Assembly: GCA_003255025.1 (NCBI GenBank)
Contig: QANY01007975.1
Coordinates: forward strand, 434,001 to 498,000
DNA length: 64,000 nt
Origin: Datisca glomerata
Lineage: Eukaryota > Streptophyta > Magnoliopsida > Cucurbitales > Datiscaceae
Direction of reading: 5' to 3'
Position numbers and translations under genes: made by a program. Positions 1-9,802 of the stretch are shown piece after piece. Within the stretch, counting starts at the first letter, position 1. Every line of letters begins with the position of its first letter. The notes beneath the pieces are model-generated. The model saw only the letters and a list, made by a program, of their open reading frames with translations. It searched no databases and was not told the origin of the DNA.

Positions 1-574
1 GAGCAAACTAAACAAAATCAATCAAATTTATAAACTAATCAAAACTAAACCATTAATTATCAATTTGGTTAGAGTTGGGTTGGTGATTTCGTTTCCTTTG
101 TATTAAAAGTTAACAAAATTAATGCAGGAAAATGATCAATTTTAATAAAATGAGTCTCATTTTATTAAATAACTTAAATAATAAAATAATTTTTTATATA
201 ATTAATAAATAATAAAATGAGTCTTGTTTAATTAAGCTGAGGATGTGTCTACATGAGGACCAAGCTAGACTAGGATAAAATTAGGCTTATCTTTATAAAA
301 TTGATGCTATTTAGATAAATTTTCAATTCTAAATTTAATTTTGTCCACACCTTTTGAAAAACATCAAATATAGTACTTTTTTAAAAAGAATAATCAATCT
401 AGCAAATTGAATTAAATTTAGTAGATTTTCTATATAATCAGTTTCTAATATACCCATTTATTTTTAATGTACATATTTAATCATCCATTTTTTCTCTCAC
501 ATATCTATTAATTGTCTCTCTCTCACTTTATCTTAACCATACTCTCTCTCTCCCCCCCTCTTCCTCTCCCTCTC
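1..574. other. AT-rich spacer, no gene seen
   Basis: This stretch is strongly AT-rich with stops in all frames and no recognisable protein motif. It contains short imperfect direct repeats of an AAAATGAGTCT-type word near 150-225. From about 495 it grades into a pyrimidine-rich tract that borders the first viral fragment. It may be ordinary intergenic DNA or a fully decayed transposon. Confidence 0.6.
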
Positions 575-590
575 CCTCTCCAAACCCTAC
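495..590. repeat. CT-rich pyrimidine tract
   Basis: The plus strand is almost entirely C and T here, with (CT)n runs, a C7 run and CCCTCT units. It ends directly at the first endogenous pararetrovirus fragment. It is a low-complexity tract; no function is evident. Confidence 0.75.
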
Positions 591-675
591 TAGGTTTGGC
601 TTCGATACAAAAGAACAAAAAGTAAGCAAGTAGAAAATACCCTACTAGGTTTTGTCTAGAGTTATCACTAGGGAT
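575..675 (-). other. EPRV family 1 leader fragment with decayed primer site
   Basis: Read on the minus strand this matches the leader found at 8985-9035 and 44620-44670: the motif around CTACTAGGTTTGGCT followed by a decayed tRNA-iMet primer site at 598-610 (two or three mismatches to TGGTATCAGAGCC). A second copy of the CCCTACTAGGTTT word follows at 640-655. It lies head-to-head with the plus-strand coat-protein remnant that begins near 676, so it marks a rearranged viral junction. Confidence 0.6.
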
Positions 676-905
676 TATAGTAATCAACCCTTCTAGAAAG
701 AAATTTTTTTAAATGGTTCACCTAATTTGTTTACCCATTAAATTAGAATCGTCCTTAGTGATGACCTAGAAAACATAGATTATAATAGTCTCACCTCTGG
801 TACCATCATCACAACAATACAAGAAAAGATTAAAAATTTGTATTGATATGAAATTCAATATACAAATTCAAAAAGAGAAGAAAACAGTCAAATATGATTA
901 TGCAA
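676..905 (+). pseudogene. EPRV coat protein remnant (C-terminal core)
   Basis: The plus-strand translation, with stops, matches the reverse complement of about 6110-6250: a K-E-K-F-like segment, then an L-F-x-H stretch, then a segment around VLSDDLE and DYNSLT, then an I-I-x-x-I-Q-K-E-like run. In the minus-strand copy this follows the coat-protein core. Here it is joined directly to the coiled-coil region, so the basic tail and CCHC zinc knuckle are deleted. It is non-functional. Confidence 0.6.
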
Positions 906-924
906 TTTTTGCTAGCAATATGAG

Positions 925-1299
925 TTGACTGCTGTTGCTCATTCTCAAAAGAATAGAAAAACTTCTCAAACTTTTGAAAAACTCAATAAAAATAAGAGAA
1001 TATATAAGGAAATTACTCTTCAAGAACTCCAAAGAGAAATAAAAAATATTAAGAATGAAATAAAAGAATTAAAGGATTCAAACTCTGAAATAATAAAAGA
1101 GTTAAATCTTTTAAAAATAGAAAATTTAATTAAAAAATATGAATCCGGTGAACTAGGAGAATATAATAATTTCACTTTTCATTCCGATAATGATTTTGAA
1201 GAACCTATTCTTAACATACAAGATGATAACAACTTTCTTCAGACCCTTAATCACATTAAACTTAAACAATGGCACATCATAGTCATAATGATAATCTAA
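925..1299 (+). pseudogene. EPRV coiled-coil segment before protease
   Basis: This open frame of about 124 codons is rich in Lys, Glu and Asn. Residues about 25-72 form a clear heptad-like coiled coil (ELQREIKNIKNEIKEL and following). An acidic patch follows (HSDNDFEEP). Related segments lie on the minus strand at 13040-13260 and 5270-5420, and a family-2 counterpart lies at 58560-58700. In caulimovirids such a segment bridges coat protein and protease. The frame opens at a TTG, not an ATG, and an in-frame ATG just upstream is in another frame, so it is best read as an internal part of a polyprotein rather than a gene with its own start. Confidence 0.6.
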
Positions 1300-1738
1300 G
1301 ACTTTGATTTCATCTCTATGGCTCTTGTTGATTCAAGAGCTGATTTAAATTGTATGTAAGAAGGATTTGTTCTTACCAAGTACTTTAAAAATTACAAAAT
1401 CTTTATCTTCTGCCAATGGTACTCGTATTCATATCAATTACCAAATCCTCAAAGTCCATATAAACCAAGATGATGTATGTTTTAAAACGTCATTTGTTTT
1501 AGTAAAAAACATGACAGATAAAATTATTTTAAGTTTATCCTTCATTTCTATGTTGTATCCTTTCACAACAAAGCATGGTGAAATCATTACTTATCCCATG
1601 GATAAGCCAATCAAATTTAAATTTATTTCTTTTTCTCAAAATGAGAAATTAAATACTTTGAAACAAGATTCTATTTATAAAACTGTGAATTTAATTTCTT
1701 GTAAAAACAACAATTATGTTTTCTTCAAGATGAAATAA
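1300..1738 (+). pseudogene. EPRV aspartic protease (dead active site)
   Basis: A retropepsin-like segment begins with M-A-L-V-D-S-R-A-D-L-N-C-M at about 1318-1357, followed by a stop. The catalytic triad should be D-S/T-G; here Gly is replaced by Arg (GGA to AGA by one base), which would inactivate the enzyme. The downstream part (1367-1738) keeps the family pattern F-V-L-V-K-N-M-T-D-K-I-I-L-S-L-x-F and ends in the linker to RT. In living relatives this enzyme cuts the viral polyprotein. Matching decayed copies lie at 12500-12900 and 41580-41740 on the minus strand. Confidence 0.75.
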
Positions 1739-3190
1739 AATTAAAAAGAATTGAAGAACAACGTCGAAATCCCACTCTTCAGAAACGAATTAAAAAGATA
1801 ATTTGTAGAGAATTATGTGATGATATTCCTAATGCATTATAGCACAAGATGCATCATGCTATTAGTCTGCCTTATATTAAGGGATTTGTTGAGAAAAATA
1901 TTTCTACAAAGACATGACCAATTCAGATGAATTATGAAATGTGTGAATTCTATATAAAGAAAATTACAGAACTCCTTAATAAAAATATTATCAGGAAAAG
2001 AAAATTTCCTTGGTCATGTTCTCCCTTTTATATTTAAAAGGCCAGTGAAATTGAACGAGGAGATTCTAGATTAGTCATTAACTACAAGCCCGCTAATAAT
2101 ATTTTAGAATGGATAAGATATCATATACTAAACAAAATGGACTTGTTCAACAAACTTGGAGATGCTGTTGTATTATCTAAGTTTGACATGAAATCTGGAT
2201 TTTAGAAAATTCAAATAAATGAGAACGACTATTATAAAACTGCATTTGTAACTCTATTTGGCTATTATGAGTGGAATGTAATATCTTTTGGTCTAAAGAA
2301 TGCTCCTAGAATATAATTAATGAAATTTTCAACCAATTTACTGATTTCTCAATTGTTTACATTGATGATGTTCTTATTATTTATAAATCAATTTATCAAC
2401 ACTAAAAAAATCTTGAATTGTTTACCAAAATAATAAAATAAAATGGTTTAGTTATACCTGCAAGTAAAATCAAATTATTTTAGTCTAGAGGTAGATTACT
2501 AGGATTTGAGATCCACCATTCTATTATTAAATCAATTGATCGTGTCATACAATTTGCTAATAATTTCCTGATAAAATCTTTGTTAAAACCCAATTACAAC
2601 GATTTTTAGTATCCCTCAATCATATAACAGATTTCTATAACAATTTAAGAATTGATTGCAAGCCTCTTTTTAAAAGGCTTAAGAAAAATACCCCTCCTTG
2701 GACAACTGTTCATATCAATTTAATTAAGAAAATTAAAACTCATGTTAAAACTCTTTCTTGTCTTGGCATCACTACTATTATTCTTTCAAAATTGTTCAAA
2801 CTGATGCTTATGAACTTAGATATAGAGGTATCTTGTTACAAAGATCTCTGTAGAATCACCTGAACAAATTATCAGTTTTACATCTGGAGCTTGGACCCAG
2901 ACTAAAATTAATTATAGTACTATTAAAAAGAAAATTTCAGTTGTTGCGCTATGTATTCAAAAATTTCAGGATGATCTATTAAATAGAAAATTTCTTTTAA
3001 AAATTGATTGTAAGTCTGAAAAACACATGGAAAAAGATGTAAAAAAATTGCTTCCAAATAAATTTTTGCAAGATCGCAGTCTATTTTTAATATTTTTTAT
3101 TTTGATATTTAATTTATTCAATGTATTAATAATTCGATTCTTGAAATTCTAACTCGTGAATTCTTACAGGGTCGACAAGATGGAGTCTAG
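1739..3190 (+). pseudogene. EPRV reverse transcriptase / RNase H
   Basis: Caulimovirid-type RT in several frames. Visible blocks are a V-I-N-Y-K-like motif near 2075-2095, S-K-F-D-M-K-S-G-F at about 2176-2202, the F-G-Y-Y-E-W-N segment at about 2258-2280 and an intact Y-I-D-D catalytic box at 2358-2369. RNase H follows from about 2800 and ends with T-R-E-F-L-Q-G-R-Q-D-G-V and a TAG at 3187-3189. No integrase follows, as expected for a pararetrovirus. Internal stops (for example near 2204 and 2312) make it non-functional. Confidence 0.85.
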
Positions 3191-4558
3191 ACTCCAGGCT
3201 AAGGCCTCCAAAGCCAGAATCGAAGGGGAGTCTTCGACTCCACAATTGGACCTTAAAGCCCAAATCAAAGATGAGTATTCTACTCTTAGTCAAGCCCAAT
3301 TAACAATCTTTGGGTCCATCAGAGCCAATTACCAGTCTGATGGGCCCAAAGATTTCTCAATTTGATCATTTTTCAATTTCTCAAATTTTAATATCCAATC
3401 TCCCAATCAACCAATCAAAAAATACAAAAGCTCATATCCTTACTTAAAAAAATATCCATGCAAAAATTTCTTTCATATTGAGCCTCCATTTGTTCATTTA
3501 AAAGATCTTGCCCAAATTGCAAAAATCCATTTCATTTCTGATTTTCACTATGTCCCTGATCACAAGGACAAGAATCTTAGTTTCTACATAGACATTCTCT
3601 TAAAAACTAAATCCATAAATATTAACCCAATTAAAAGTTCTGAAGGAAATATTCTTTATCATTCCTTCTACATTCTTAAAATTGTGACCATGGAGGATTG
3701 AAAAACTCATCTTTCAGCTCTCAAAATACTATTAAATAAAAAATAATATAATTATTTTGATTATATTAATGCTTGGTATACAGTTTTCCTGCATCAAAAT
3801 ATTGATTTTTCTCACTCCTAGTTCTTGAATTTTGATAAAAGTTGTAAAATTATTTTTCTAAATTGATTTTTAAGATGGTAGTCCATTCACAGTCATGTCT
3901 TAGAATTATTTTCAATATATTTTCAACAATGTTATAATATATATACAAGCCCTCACCAATTGAAGCCTATTTTCCTCAACAACTTAATTTCTCAAACAAA
4001 TGAAAATATACCTTGGATCTTAAAGTAGTAATATGCAATTGAAAATGTAATTCTCACCCGTTAAGATTATGTCAAATAGTGGGACAAATTTAATACTAAA
4101 AAAAAATCATTGCCTCCATTAGCCATGAATTTGCAAATATCCATCCTGACCAAAAATTAGCAAACCTTTTTGCTCAGACTCCACTAAAGATTAATGAGCC
4201 TACTAATCAAGATCCACAAAGTAGACAATCCCATTCAAATTCATATAAAGGATACAAGCCTACCTCCTTAAAAGGAAAATCAAAAGCCATGAAACCTAAA
4301 TCCAAGATGAAGCAAGAATTGATCCAAAAAATACCTTTTTTGAATGATAATAATAATTATGATTCCGAGTCCTCTATAGAGTCAAGTCATTCAATTAAAA
4401 AAAATATTCAAAAAGCCCAATCCACCAGAAAGACTGCCCTTCAACAATTGAAGGTCCTAAATATCCAAAAGGGTTGTGCCCTACCATGGTGGGCTTATGG
4501 TGCATTTCAAGACTCACAAGATCCATTTGAAGATGTTGATATTAGTGATGATAAATAA
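3180..4558 (+). pseudogene. EPRV third ORF (ORF3), function unknown
   Basis: The start ATG at 3180 overlaps the RNase H stop in a different frame (ATGGAGTCTAG). The first 62 codons are open (M-E-S-R-L-Q-A-K-A-S-K), then a TGA at 3363. Later blocks include an E-P-P-F-V-H-L-K-D-L segment near 3480 and a W-D-K-F-N block near 4080, where a stop replaces the preceding Trp. The last 89 codons (4289-4558) are open and end in an acidic tail D-P-F-E-D-V-D-I-S-D-D. The same protein is found at 9803-11141 and 39607-40904, and a diverged one in family 2. By position it could correspond to the transactivator/inclusion-body gene of caulimoviruses, but I see no motif that proves this. Confidence 0.65.
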
Positions 4559-5071
4559 ATAAACAAATAAAGCAAGAGAGAAAAGAAAAGAAAAGAAAGG
4601 AAAGAAGAAAAAGAAAAAGAATCTTGTTTTGGAATGATCGCCAAACCTTTAGATCAATCAATAGCATAAGTAAAATAGAGGGATTTATCCTTGGTAAAAT
4701 GCCAAAATTTCTACACAATTGAATAAATAAAATAGAGGAATTTATCATTGGAAAAATGCAGAAAGATATTATCAAGAAATCAAGAAATTCAAAGATAAAG
4801 CCATTTCAAGATATCATGGTGATCTTCAAGACAGTAATTATGACTCCTCCACATGAAGAAAAAATAAAGATAAGATTTCAAAGTAGCAATGATCAAGAAT
4901 CTTTGTATTTTGTCTTCTTTTGAAATTATTGCACAAAGTTGTCTAAAGATTAGATGGCTAGTTGTCCTTTTTTATTTTAGTCAAAAGTAACAATGTAAAA
5001 TGATTTTCACTTTAGTAGAAATATATAGTGCATGTAAGTGATGAGTTCCCGGTGAACTCCACTCTCGTTGC
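4559..5071 (+). other. EPRV intergenic region upstream of the promoter
   Basis: Non-coding stretch between ORF3 and the TATA box. It begins with a purine-rich AAAGAAAAG-type tract (4570-4625) and contains repeated words around ATAGAGGGATTTATC and GCCAAAATTTC. It is homologous to 9310-9800 and 39070-39600 on the minus strand. In caulimovirids this region holds the pregenomic RNA enhancer. Confidence 0.6.
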
Positions 5072-5080
5072 CTATAAATA
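5072..5080 (+). promoter_or_regulatory. TATA box of EPRV pregenomic promoter, copy A
   Basis: CTATAAATA sits in a block (GTGAACTCCACTC, then TATA) conserved at 9296-9304 and 39057-39065. It is followed by a purine- and T-rich transcribed leader and then the hairpin at 5213. This is the expected place of the single pregenomic RNA promoter. Confidence 0.7.
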
Positions 5081-5212
5081 GGTTAGCTTCTCCCATTTGT
5101 GATTTAGAACTTGGTTTTAACTCATACTCTTTTTTAGAGAAAAACTTGTTTTGAAAAACAAAGCTTTCTTCTCTTTCCTCCTTTTTTGTTATCTTTTCTG
5201 GCTTCTTCCAAC

Positions 5213-5240
5213 ATTAATTAGTGAGCGGGATCACTAATTA
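5213..5240 (+). repeat. Leader hairpin (inverted repeat), copy A
   Basis: ATTAATTAGTGA, a GC-rich loop of about six bases, then TCACTAATTA. The same palindrome occurs at 9135-9164, 38898-38927 and 44947-44976, always between the TATA box and the primer site. Its conservation suggests a structural role in the pregenomic RNA. Confidence 0.75.
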
Positions 5241-5249
5241 CTGAATTCA

Positions 5250-6140
5250 TGTTTTTTAATTAAATTTTTTTTTAAAGATTTAACTCTTTTGTTATTTCGG
5301 AATTTGAATCCTTCAATTCTTTTGTTTCACACTTAATGTTTTTTATTTCTCTTTGGAGTTCTTGAAGAGTAATTTCCCTATCTGTTCTCTTATTTTTATT
5401 GAATTTGTCAAGAGTTTGAGAAAGACTAAAAATATTATTATTTGAGTTAGTATCTTCTTTCTTTTAGATTATCATTCTAAGCCTTTCAAGGTAATATTGT
5501 TTTAACTCAGGATTTTTAACTCTACTAATTAAATCTAGTAAAAGATTTTTTGTTCTTCATTTTTAGTTAAAACATTAGAAATTTCTGACAACAGCTATCC
5601 TTACATTCCGTAGAGATGTTAGGAGAATCACTGTGAGAACTAAAAGATTTCAAATCATTAGAATAAGATCAAAATCATCCAAGTCTTCATTACTACTTTC
5701 ATAGTAATCTATAGATTCTCCGATTCTAAGCAATTCTTGTTTTTCTTTATCGAAAATTTTTAATTGGTTAATTTTATTTTTGACTTAACAAGTGTTAAAT
5801 AAATGACCATTTTGACCACACTTAAAACCTTTTATTTTACTTTTATCAAAAAATTGTTTATTAGGTTTTCTAGTAGGTTAATTTTTATTCTTAGAAAAAT
5901 ATTTGTCAAAATTTTTATTTCTTTATTTGTGAAATTTTCCCTTATAGGGTTTATAAACTTTTCTAGGATTTAGGTGAGAAGTTTTTCTATTCTTTTGAGA
6001 AGGAGCAATAGCATGCAACCCATATTGCTAAAAAAAATTGTCTAATTCATATTTGACAGTTTTGTTCTCTTTCTGAAATTGTTTATTAATTTTTATAACA
6101 CTACCCATTTTTATTCCTTCCTTTTGTATTGTTGATGATG
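5250..6140 (-). pseudogene. EPRV coat protein tail with decayed zinc knuckle, coiled coil (copy B)
   Basis: On the minus strand a basic Lys-rich stretch (about 6000-5850) leads to a CCHC knuckle at about 5790-5835. The pattern C-G-Q-N-G-H, four residues, then C is kept, but the first Cys is lost (Gly). Downstream an acidic/Ser-rich segment and a coiled coil related to that at 925-1299 run to about 5250, where the copy is cut off. The family role is to package viral nucleic acid. Many stops are present. Confidence 0.65.
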
Positions 6141-6934
6141 GTACCATAGGTGAGACTATTGTAGTCTATGTTTCCTTGGTCATCACTAAAGACGGTTCTA
6201 ATTTTATGGGCAAACAAATTAGGCAAGCCATTTATAAATTTTTCTTTTCAGAAGGTTTGATTACTATCATCTCTAGCCATAAGTTTGGAAAAAAGATGTT
6301 TTTGCACCAGTCAAAATCACTTAGGGTAGGAAATCTAAGATTGGTCCATTGATCATGAATACACGAAGTAATATTACTTGACGTACCAATGAAGTGTTTA
6401 AATATTGTGTAAAAGAGTGTATTAATAGCATCAAACATTGTTTCCTGATCATCTCCGAGAATTGGGGTTCCTTCGGCACCAATCTTTGTTACCGTAAGAA
6501 TGGTATTTTTGGATTCTTGGGTGAAATATTTTTGGATTCTTCGGCACCATTCTTATAAATCCTATGACTAAGATTTGTATAATCTCATTGTGAGGTAGAT
6601 TGTAGGTGGTAATGTAACTATTGGCCAGCATAGCCATGTGTTATAATTTATTGAAGACTTCTTATTCTGAAAGTCCATCCATATTCCATTCATACAATTT
6701 TTCGGCAGAGACAGAAATTTGATTAACTAAAGAAGACTCATTGATTTGAATATCTAGAGGAATGGGAAAGTTTATTAATTTCAATATTTTGAATGTTTCT
6801 TCTACATTATGAATTATGGAAGATTCATAGGAAGAATCGGACCTATGGCTTTCAGAATTAGAATTACTGTCTTGGTCAATCACCATAACAGAAGAAGATG
6901 GCACAGTAAATTTATTCTTAAGTTCTTGGAGCAT
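6141..6934 (-). pseudogene. EPRV coat protein core (copy B)
   Basis: Minus-strand fragments include a segment with Y-E-W-N-M-D-G-L-S-E (about 6665-6700), the helical block around M-A-M-L-A-N-S-Y (6600-6640), and the block with I-N-T-L-F-Y-T-I-F-K-H-F followed by L-R-F-P-T-L-S-D-F-D-W (about 6310-6430). The matching block in copy G (41943-42257) and the G-W-W-D block in family 2 (56020-56334) identify the same protein. A short local duplication of a TTGGATTCTTSGGxxxx word at about 6510-6550 has replaced part of the core. It is non-functional. Confidence 0.65.
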
Positions 6935-7640
6935 TTGGTCAATCTTATTTTTGAGGGGGTAATTTTTGAAGTAGTTTTATCAGAAAGATTTATTAAAGGA
7001 GTTTCTTTCTGGAGATTGTCAGAATTAGGTACATGAACATCATCAACCTTTTTGTCAAATTTGTCTAATTGTTTTTCTATTGTTATTAAACTTTGGTTTG
7101 TGTAATTAAGTTGTTCAACAAAATTTTTATTGGGATCATCGTCCTTAGAAATTTTAAAAGAAGAGGCAGAAATTAAAGAATTTTTATGATTAATAATAAT
7201 TTGCCCAGGTGGGAGATGACTAGTAGTCACCGAACTAGAATCTTCTTTGAACTATTCGGTCTTAGAGATGACTTTAATATTCATTTCATAAATGTCTTCA
7301 ATATAATCATGGAAGAACATATCAATCCAAAATTCTTGTATAAATGCTTTCCATTCAGCAATGATAGTTTTTCTTTCATCCATATTCTAGGTTTCTCTAA
7401 ACCTATTATGTCTATTAAGGTTGGTTGGATCACTCATGTGTTGGGTTAGATCTTCCCAACAAGCTTGTATTCTTTGTTTAAGGTCCCTAAATAAAGAAGT
7501 AAGAGTTGAGAATTAACAGGAGGTAAGATTCCTTGAAAATCAGAAGCAATAGGTGATTCAGATTCATCAAATTGTTCAGTCTTATTGTCAAAGATTGACT
7601 GATTGACTTGGAAATTAGTGGCTATACCTTTAAGTCTTGA
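6935..7640 (-). pseudogene. EPRV polyprotein linker between movement and coat proteins (copy B)
   Basis: A minus-strand reading frame with few stops at 6662-7230 carries a charged, low-complexity region: F-V-E-Q-L-N-Y-T-N-Q-S-L-I-T-I-E-K-Q-L (coiled-coil-like), then an Asp/Ser-rich stretch around D-S-N-S-N-S-E-S-H-R-S-D-S-S-Y-E. Copies are found at 14050-14545 and 42450-43350. I recognise no enzyme or named domain. It is likely a spacer or the N-terminal domain of the coat-protein precursor. Confidence 0.55.
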
Positions 7641-8628
7641 ATTTTTGACATTTGTAATATTTTTAATTCTAGTTATAATTGTTAGATTCTAAAATCTTGG
7701 TCATTATTAACAGTGAATCCAGAAAAAGAATTTCTAGGAGTGCTAGTCTTGCTAAACTCCCTAATTTGGGGATTGCATCTGAAAGATTAGAAATTAATTT
7801 TAACAGTATCATCCATATATTGTTTAATATGATCAATATCTTCAATATGTCATTGAATAAGAGTGTGTTGGTTTTCATTGGCTAAATCAGTTTGTAGGTA
7901 AAGAAATATTAGACCACTTAAAGAATTTAGGGACTCTAATATTAGCATTACTTTGATTGGATTGAATCAAAAGAGTCTGATTTTTAGGTATTCTATTGAT
8001 GGCTTGAAAATTCATGTTGGTTTTGGAAATTTTATAATGAATTCTAAAAATCAAAGCTAGGGGATGAACACCTTCAAGGATTTCGTAATCACTAGTTTTG
8101 ATATTAAAGGTTTAGGTTTTAAGAATGTAAGGATCATGTAAGCTCACAAATAATCAGGAAAGCAATCAAAATGGATTGGACCATTACAAAGAGAAGATTC
8201 AATTAATCCTAAGATACTATCATTAAAATTGGTAAAAATCTTGCATCACGCAAGATGAACAAGACAAAGGTATTTAGGCCTCTTCTTATGAGTGGTTTTA
8301 CTCCAATTTGGACTAAATCAAAGTGAAGGAAATTGTATCATTCTTCAATGTAATATTTAATAGAATTAGAGGATAATAATTGATAATATTCATGCTCTTT
8401 TACTAGAGCATATATTTTTTCATTTATTTTAACATGATGCTGAAGCTTGAAAGATTCAACAGACCATATTGATTTGTAAATTTATTTACTGAAAAGTTTA
8501 AGTATATTCCGATCTACTTGATCATCAACCAAATATTCAACATGTACTTTATTAATTTTGTCAGGGATTGTATTTATTGTAGATCTACTGCTATAAGAAG
8601 AATTATTTCTAAATAACCTACTCATCAT
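7641..8628 (-). pseudogene. EPRV movement protein, 30K-like (copy B)
   Basis: The minus-strand start is at 8628 (M-M-S-R-L-F-R-N), matched at 20033 and 44309. Blocks, with stops and frameshifts, include K-E-H-E-Y-Y-Q-L-L near 8370, G-V-K-P-L near 8300, an L-R-D-A-R-F-T-like block with the conserved Asp near 8240, and D-S-I-L-G-L-I-E-S-S-L near 8200, followed by P-I-H-F-D-C-F-P. This Asp block and the D-S-I-L-G-x-I order are characteristic of caulimovirid members of the 30K movement-protein superfamily, which modify plasmodesmata. This gene is the strongest argument that the element is viral. Confidence 0.75.
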
Positions 8629-9134
8629 GCAAGTTAACTTAATTATTCTTATGCCTAAGAATTTCATCATATATTTTGATTAACAAATCTGCTATGACTT
8701 CTACATCTCCTATGAAGTTTAACCCTTCACCCCTTTGTCTCTCACCTACCCTACCGTCGAGATTTATAGCCTTTCAAAAGGTCTTACTGGGGTACCTCAG
8801 GAATACTTAATAGAAACTGATATGTCAGATTCACAGATTAGCAAATCAAAGATATAGAAAAATAACTAAGCATAACAATAACCACCCGTTTGGGCGGAGA
8901 GCCAGATTAATGAAAATAATTAAGTAAGTAAGCAAGTAGAAACAATAAATAACCAGCCACTGGGGCGGATAACAAGATTAATAATTAAGCAACTAGCAAA
9001 TACCCTATCAGGTTTGGCTCTGATACCACATGAGGTGGAATTGCATTTAGTTTAGAGACAAGGTATGGAAACAACAAGTCAAATTCATTGAAAGAAAATT
9101 AAAACTTACAAGATTGAAATTTTGATTTGTAATA
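8629..9134 (-). other. EPRV leader with GGGCGGA repeats (copy B)
   Basis: Non-coding leader between hairpin and movement-protein start on the minus strand. It contains two copies of a CACTTGGGCGGA-like word (about 8883-8899 and 8955-8971, first copy CCGTTTGGGCGGA) in otherwise A/T-rich sequence. The same pair is present at 20265-20370 and 44520-44612. It contains the primer site at 9016-9028. Confidence 0.65.
9016..9028 (-). promoter_or_regulatory. tRNA-iMet primer binding site, EPRV family 1 copy B
   Basis: The minus strand reads TGGTATCAGAGCC, complementary to the 3' end of plant initiator methionine tRNA, the primer used by caulimovirids. It lies in the leader after the TATA box and hairpin and upstream of the movement protein, as expected. 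Confidence 0.85.
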
Positions 9135-9164
9135 ATTAATTAGTGCTCCCGCTCACTAATTAAT
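9135..9164 (-). repeat. Leader hairpin, copy B
   Basis: ATTAATTAGTG, an 8-base loop, CACTAATTAAT: a perfect 11-bp stem. It lies about 130 nt downstream of the TATA box on the minus strand. Confidence 0.8.
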
Positions 9165-9295
9165 GTTGGAAGAAGCAAGAAAAGATTACAAAAGAGGAGG
9201 AATAAGAAGAAAGATTTGTTTTTCAAAACAAGTTTTTCTCTCAAAAAGAGTGTGAATGAAAACCAAGTTCTTCTCACAAATGGGAGAAGACATCC

Positions 9296-9304
9296 TATTT
9301 ATAG
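9296..9304 (-). promoter_or_regulatory. TATA box of EPRV pregenomic promoter, copy C/B
   Basis: The minus strand reads CTATAAATA, preceded by the same GTGAACTCCACTC block as at 5072. It sits between ORF3 (ending 9803) and the leader. Confidence 0.7.
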
Positions 9305-9802
9305 GCAAAGTGAGTGGAGTTCACCGAGAACCCATCACTAACTTTCAATGTTCTTCTTTACTAAAATAAAAAAAACATTTTACATTACAACTTTTGACTA
9401 AAGATAGAAAATGACAAATAGTTATCTAATCTTTAGACAACTTGTACAATTATTTCACAAGAAGATAAAACACAAAGATTCTTGATAATTGCTATCTTGA
9501 AAATCGTATCTTGATTATTGCTTCATGTTGGAGACTCATAATCGCTATCTTGAAAGTCATCATGACTATTGCTTCATGTTGGAGATTCATTATGATATCT
9601 TTAAATTTCTCCATCTTTGAATTTATTGATAATATCTTTTTGGCTTTTTTCCAAGGTTATATTCCTCTATTTATCCAATTGTTAGAATTTTGGCAGTTTT
9701 CCAAGAATAAATTCATCTATTATTCAACCATCGACCAATCTGAAGGGTTGGCGATTTTGCTAAAAGAAGATTCCTTTTTATTTTTTCTTTTCATTCATTC
9801 AT
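9305..9802 (-). other. EPRV intergenic/enhancer region (copy C)
   Basis: Non-coding stretch between ORF3 and the TATA box. It contains repeated words around ATTGCTTCATGTTGGAGA and TATCTTGAAA (about 9480-9590), also repeated at 39250-39350. No coding motif is seen. It is probably the upstream part of the pregenomic promoter. Confidence 0.55.

Larger units (their letters stand above)
676..5245 (+). mobile_element. Endogenous pararetrovirus family 1, copy A (3' half)
   Basis: Plus-strand copy running coat-protein tail, coiled coil, protease, RT, RNase H, third ORF, intergenic promoter and leader hairpin. There is no integrase and no LTR, and the RT block is of Caulimoviridae type. Every frame is broken by stops. 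Compared with the minus-strand copy it lacks the movement protein, most of the coat protein and the zinc knuckle. It ends abruptly near 5245, where the minus-strand copy begins tail-to-tail. It could alternatively be called an LTR-less Ty3-like element, but the 30K-like movement protein in the sister copies supports a virus. Confidence 0.85.

Noticed and set aside
7186..7449. Plus-strand frame resembling a membrane protein
   Set aside because: Antisense shadow of the EPRV linker on the minus strand.
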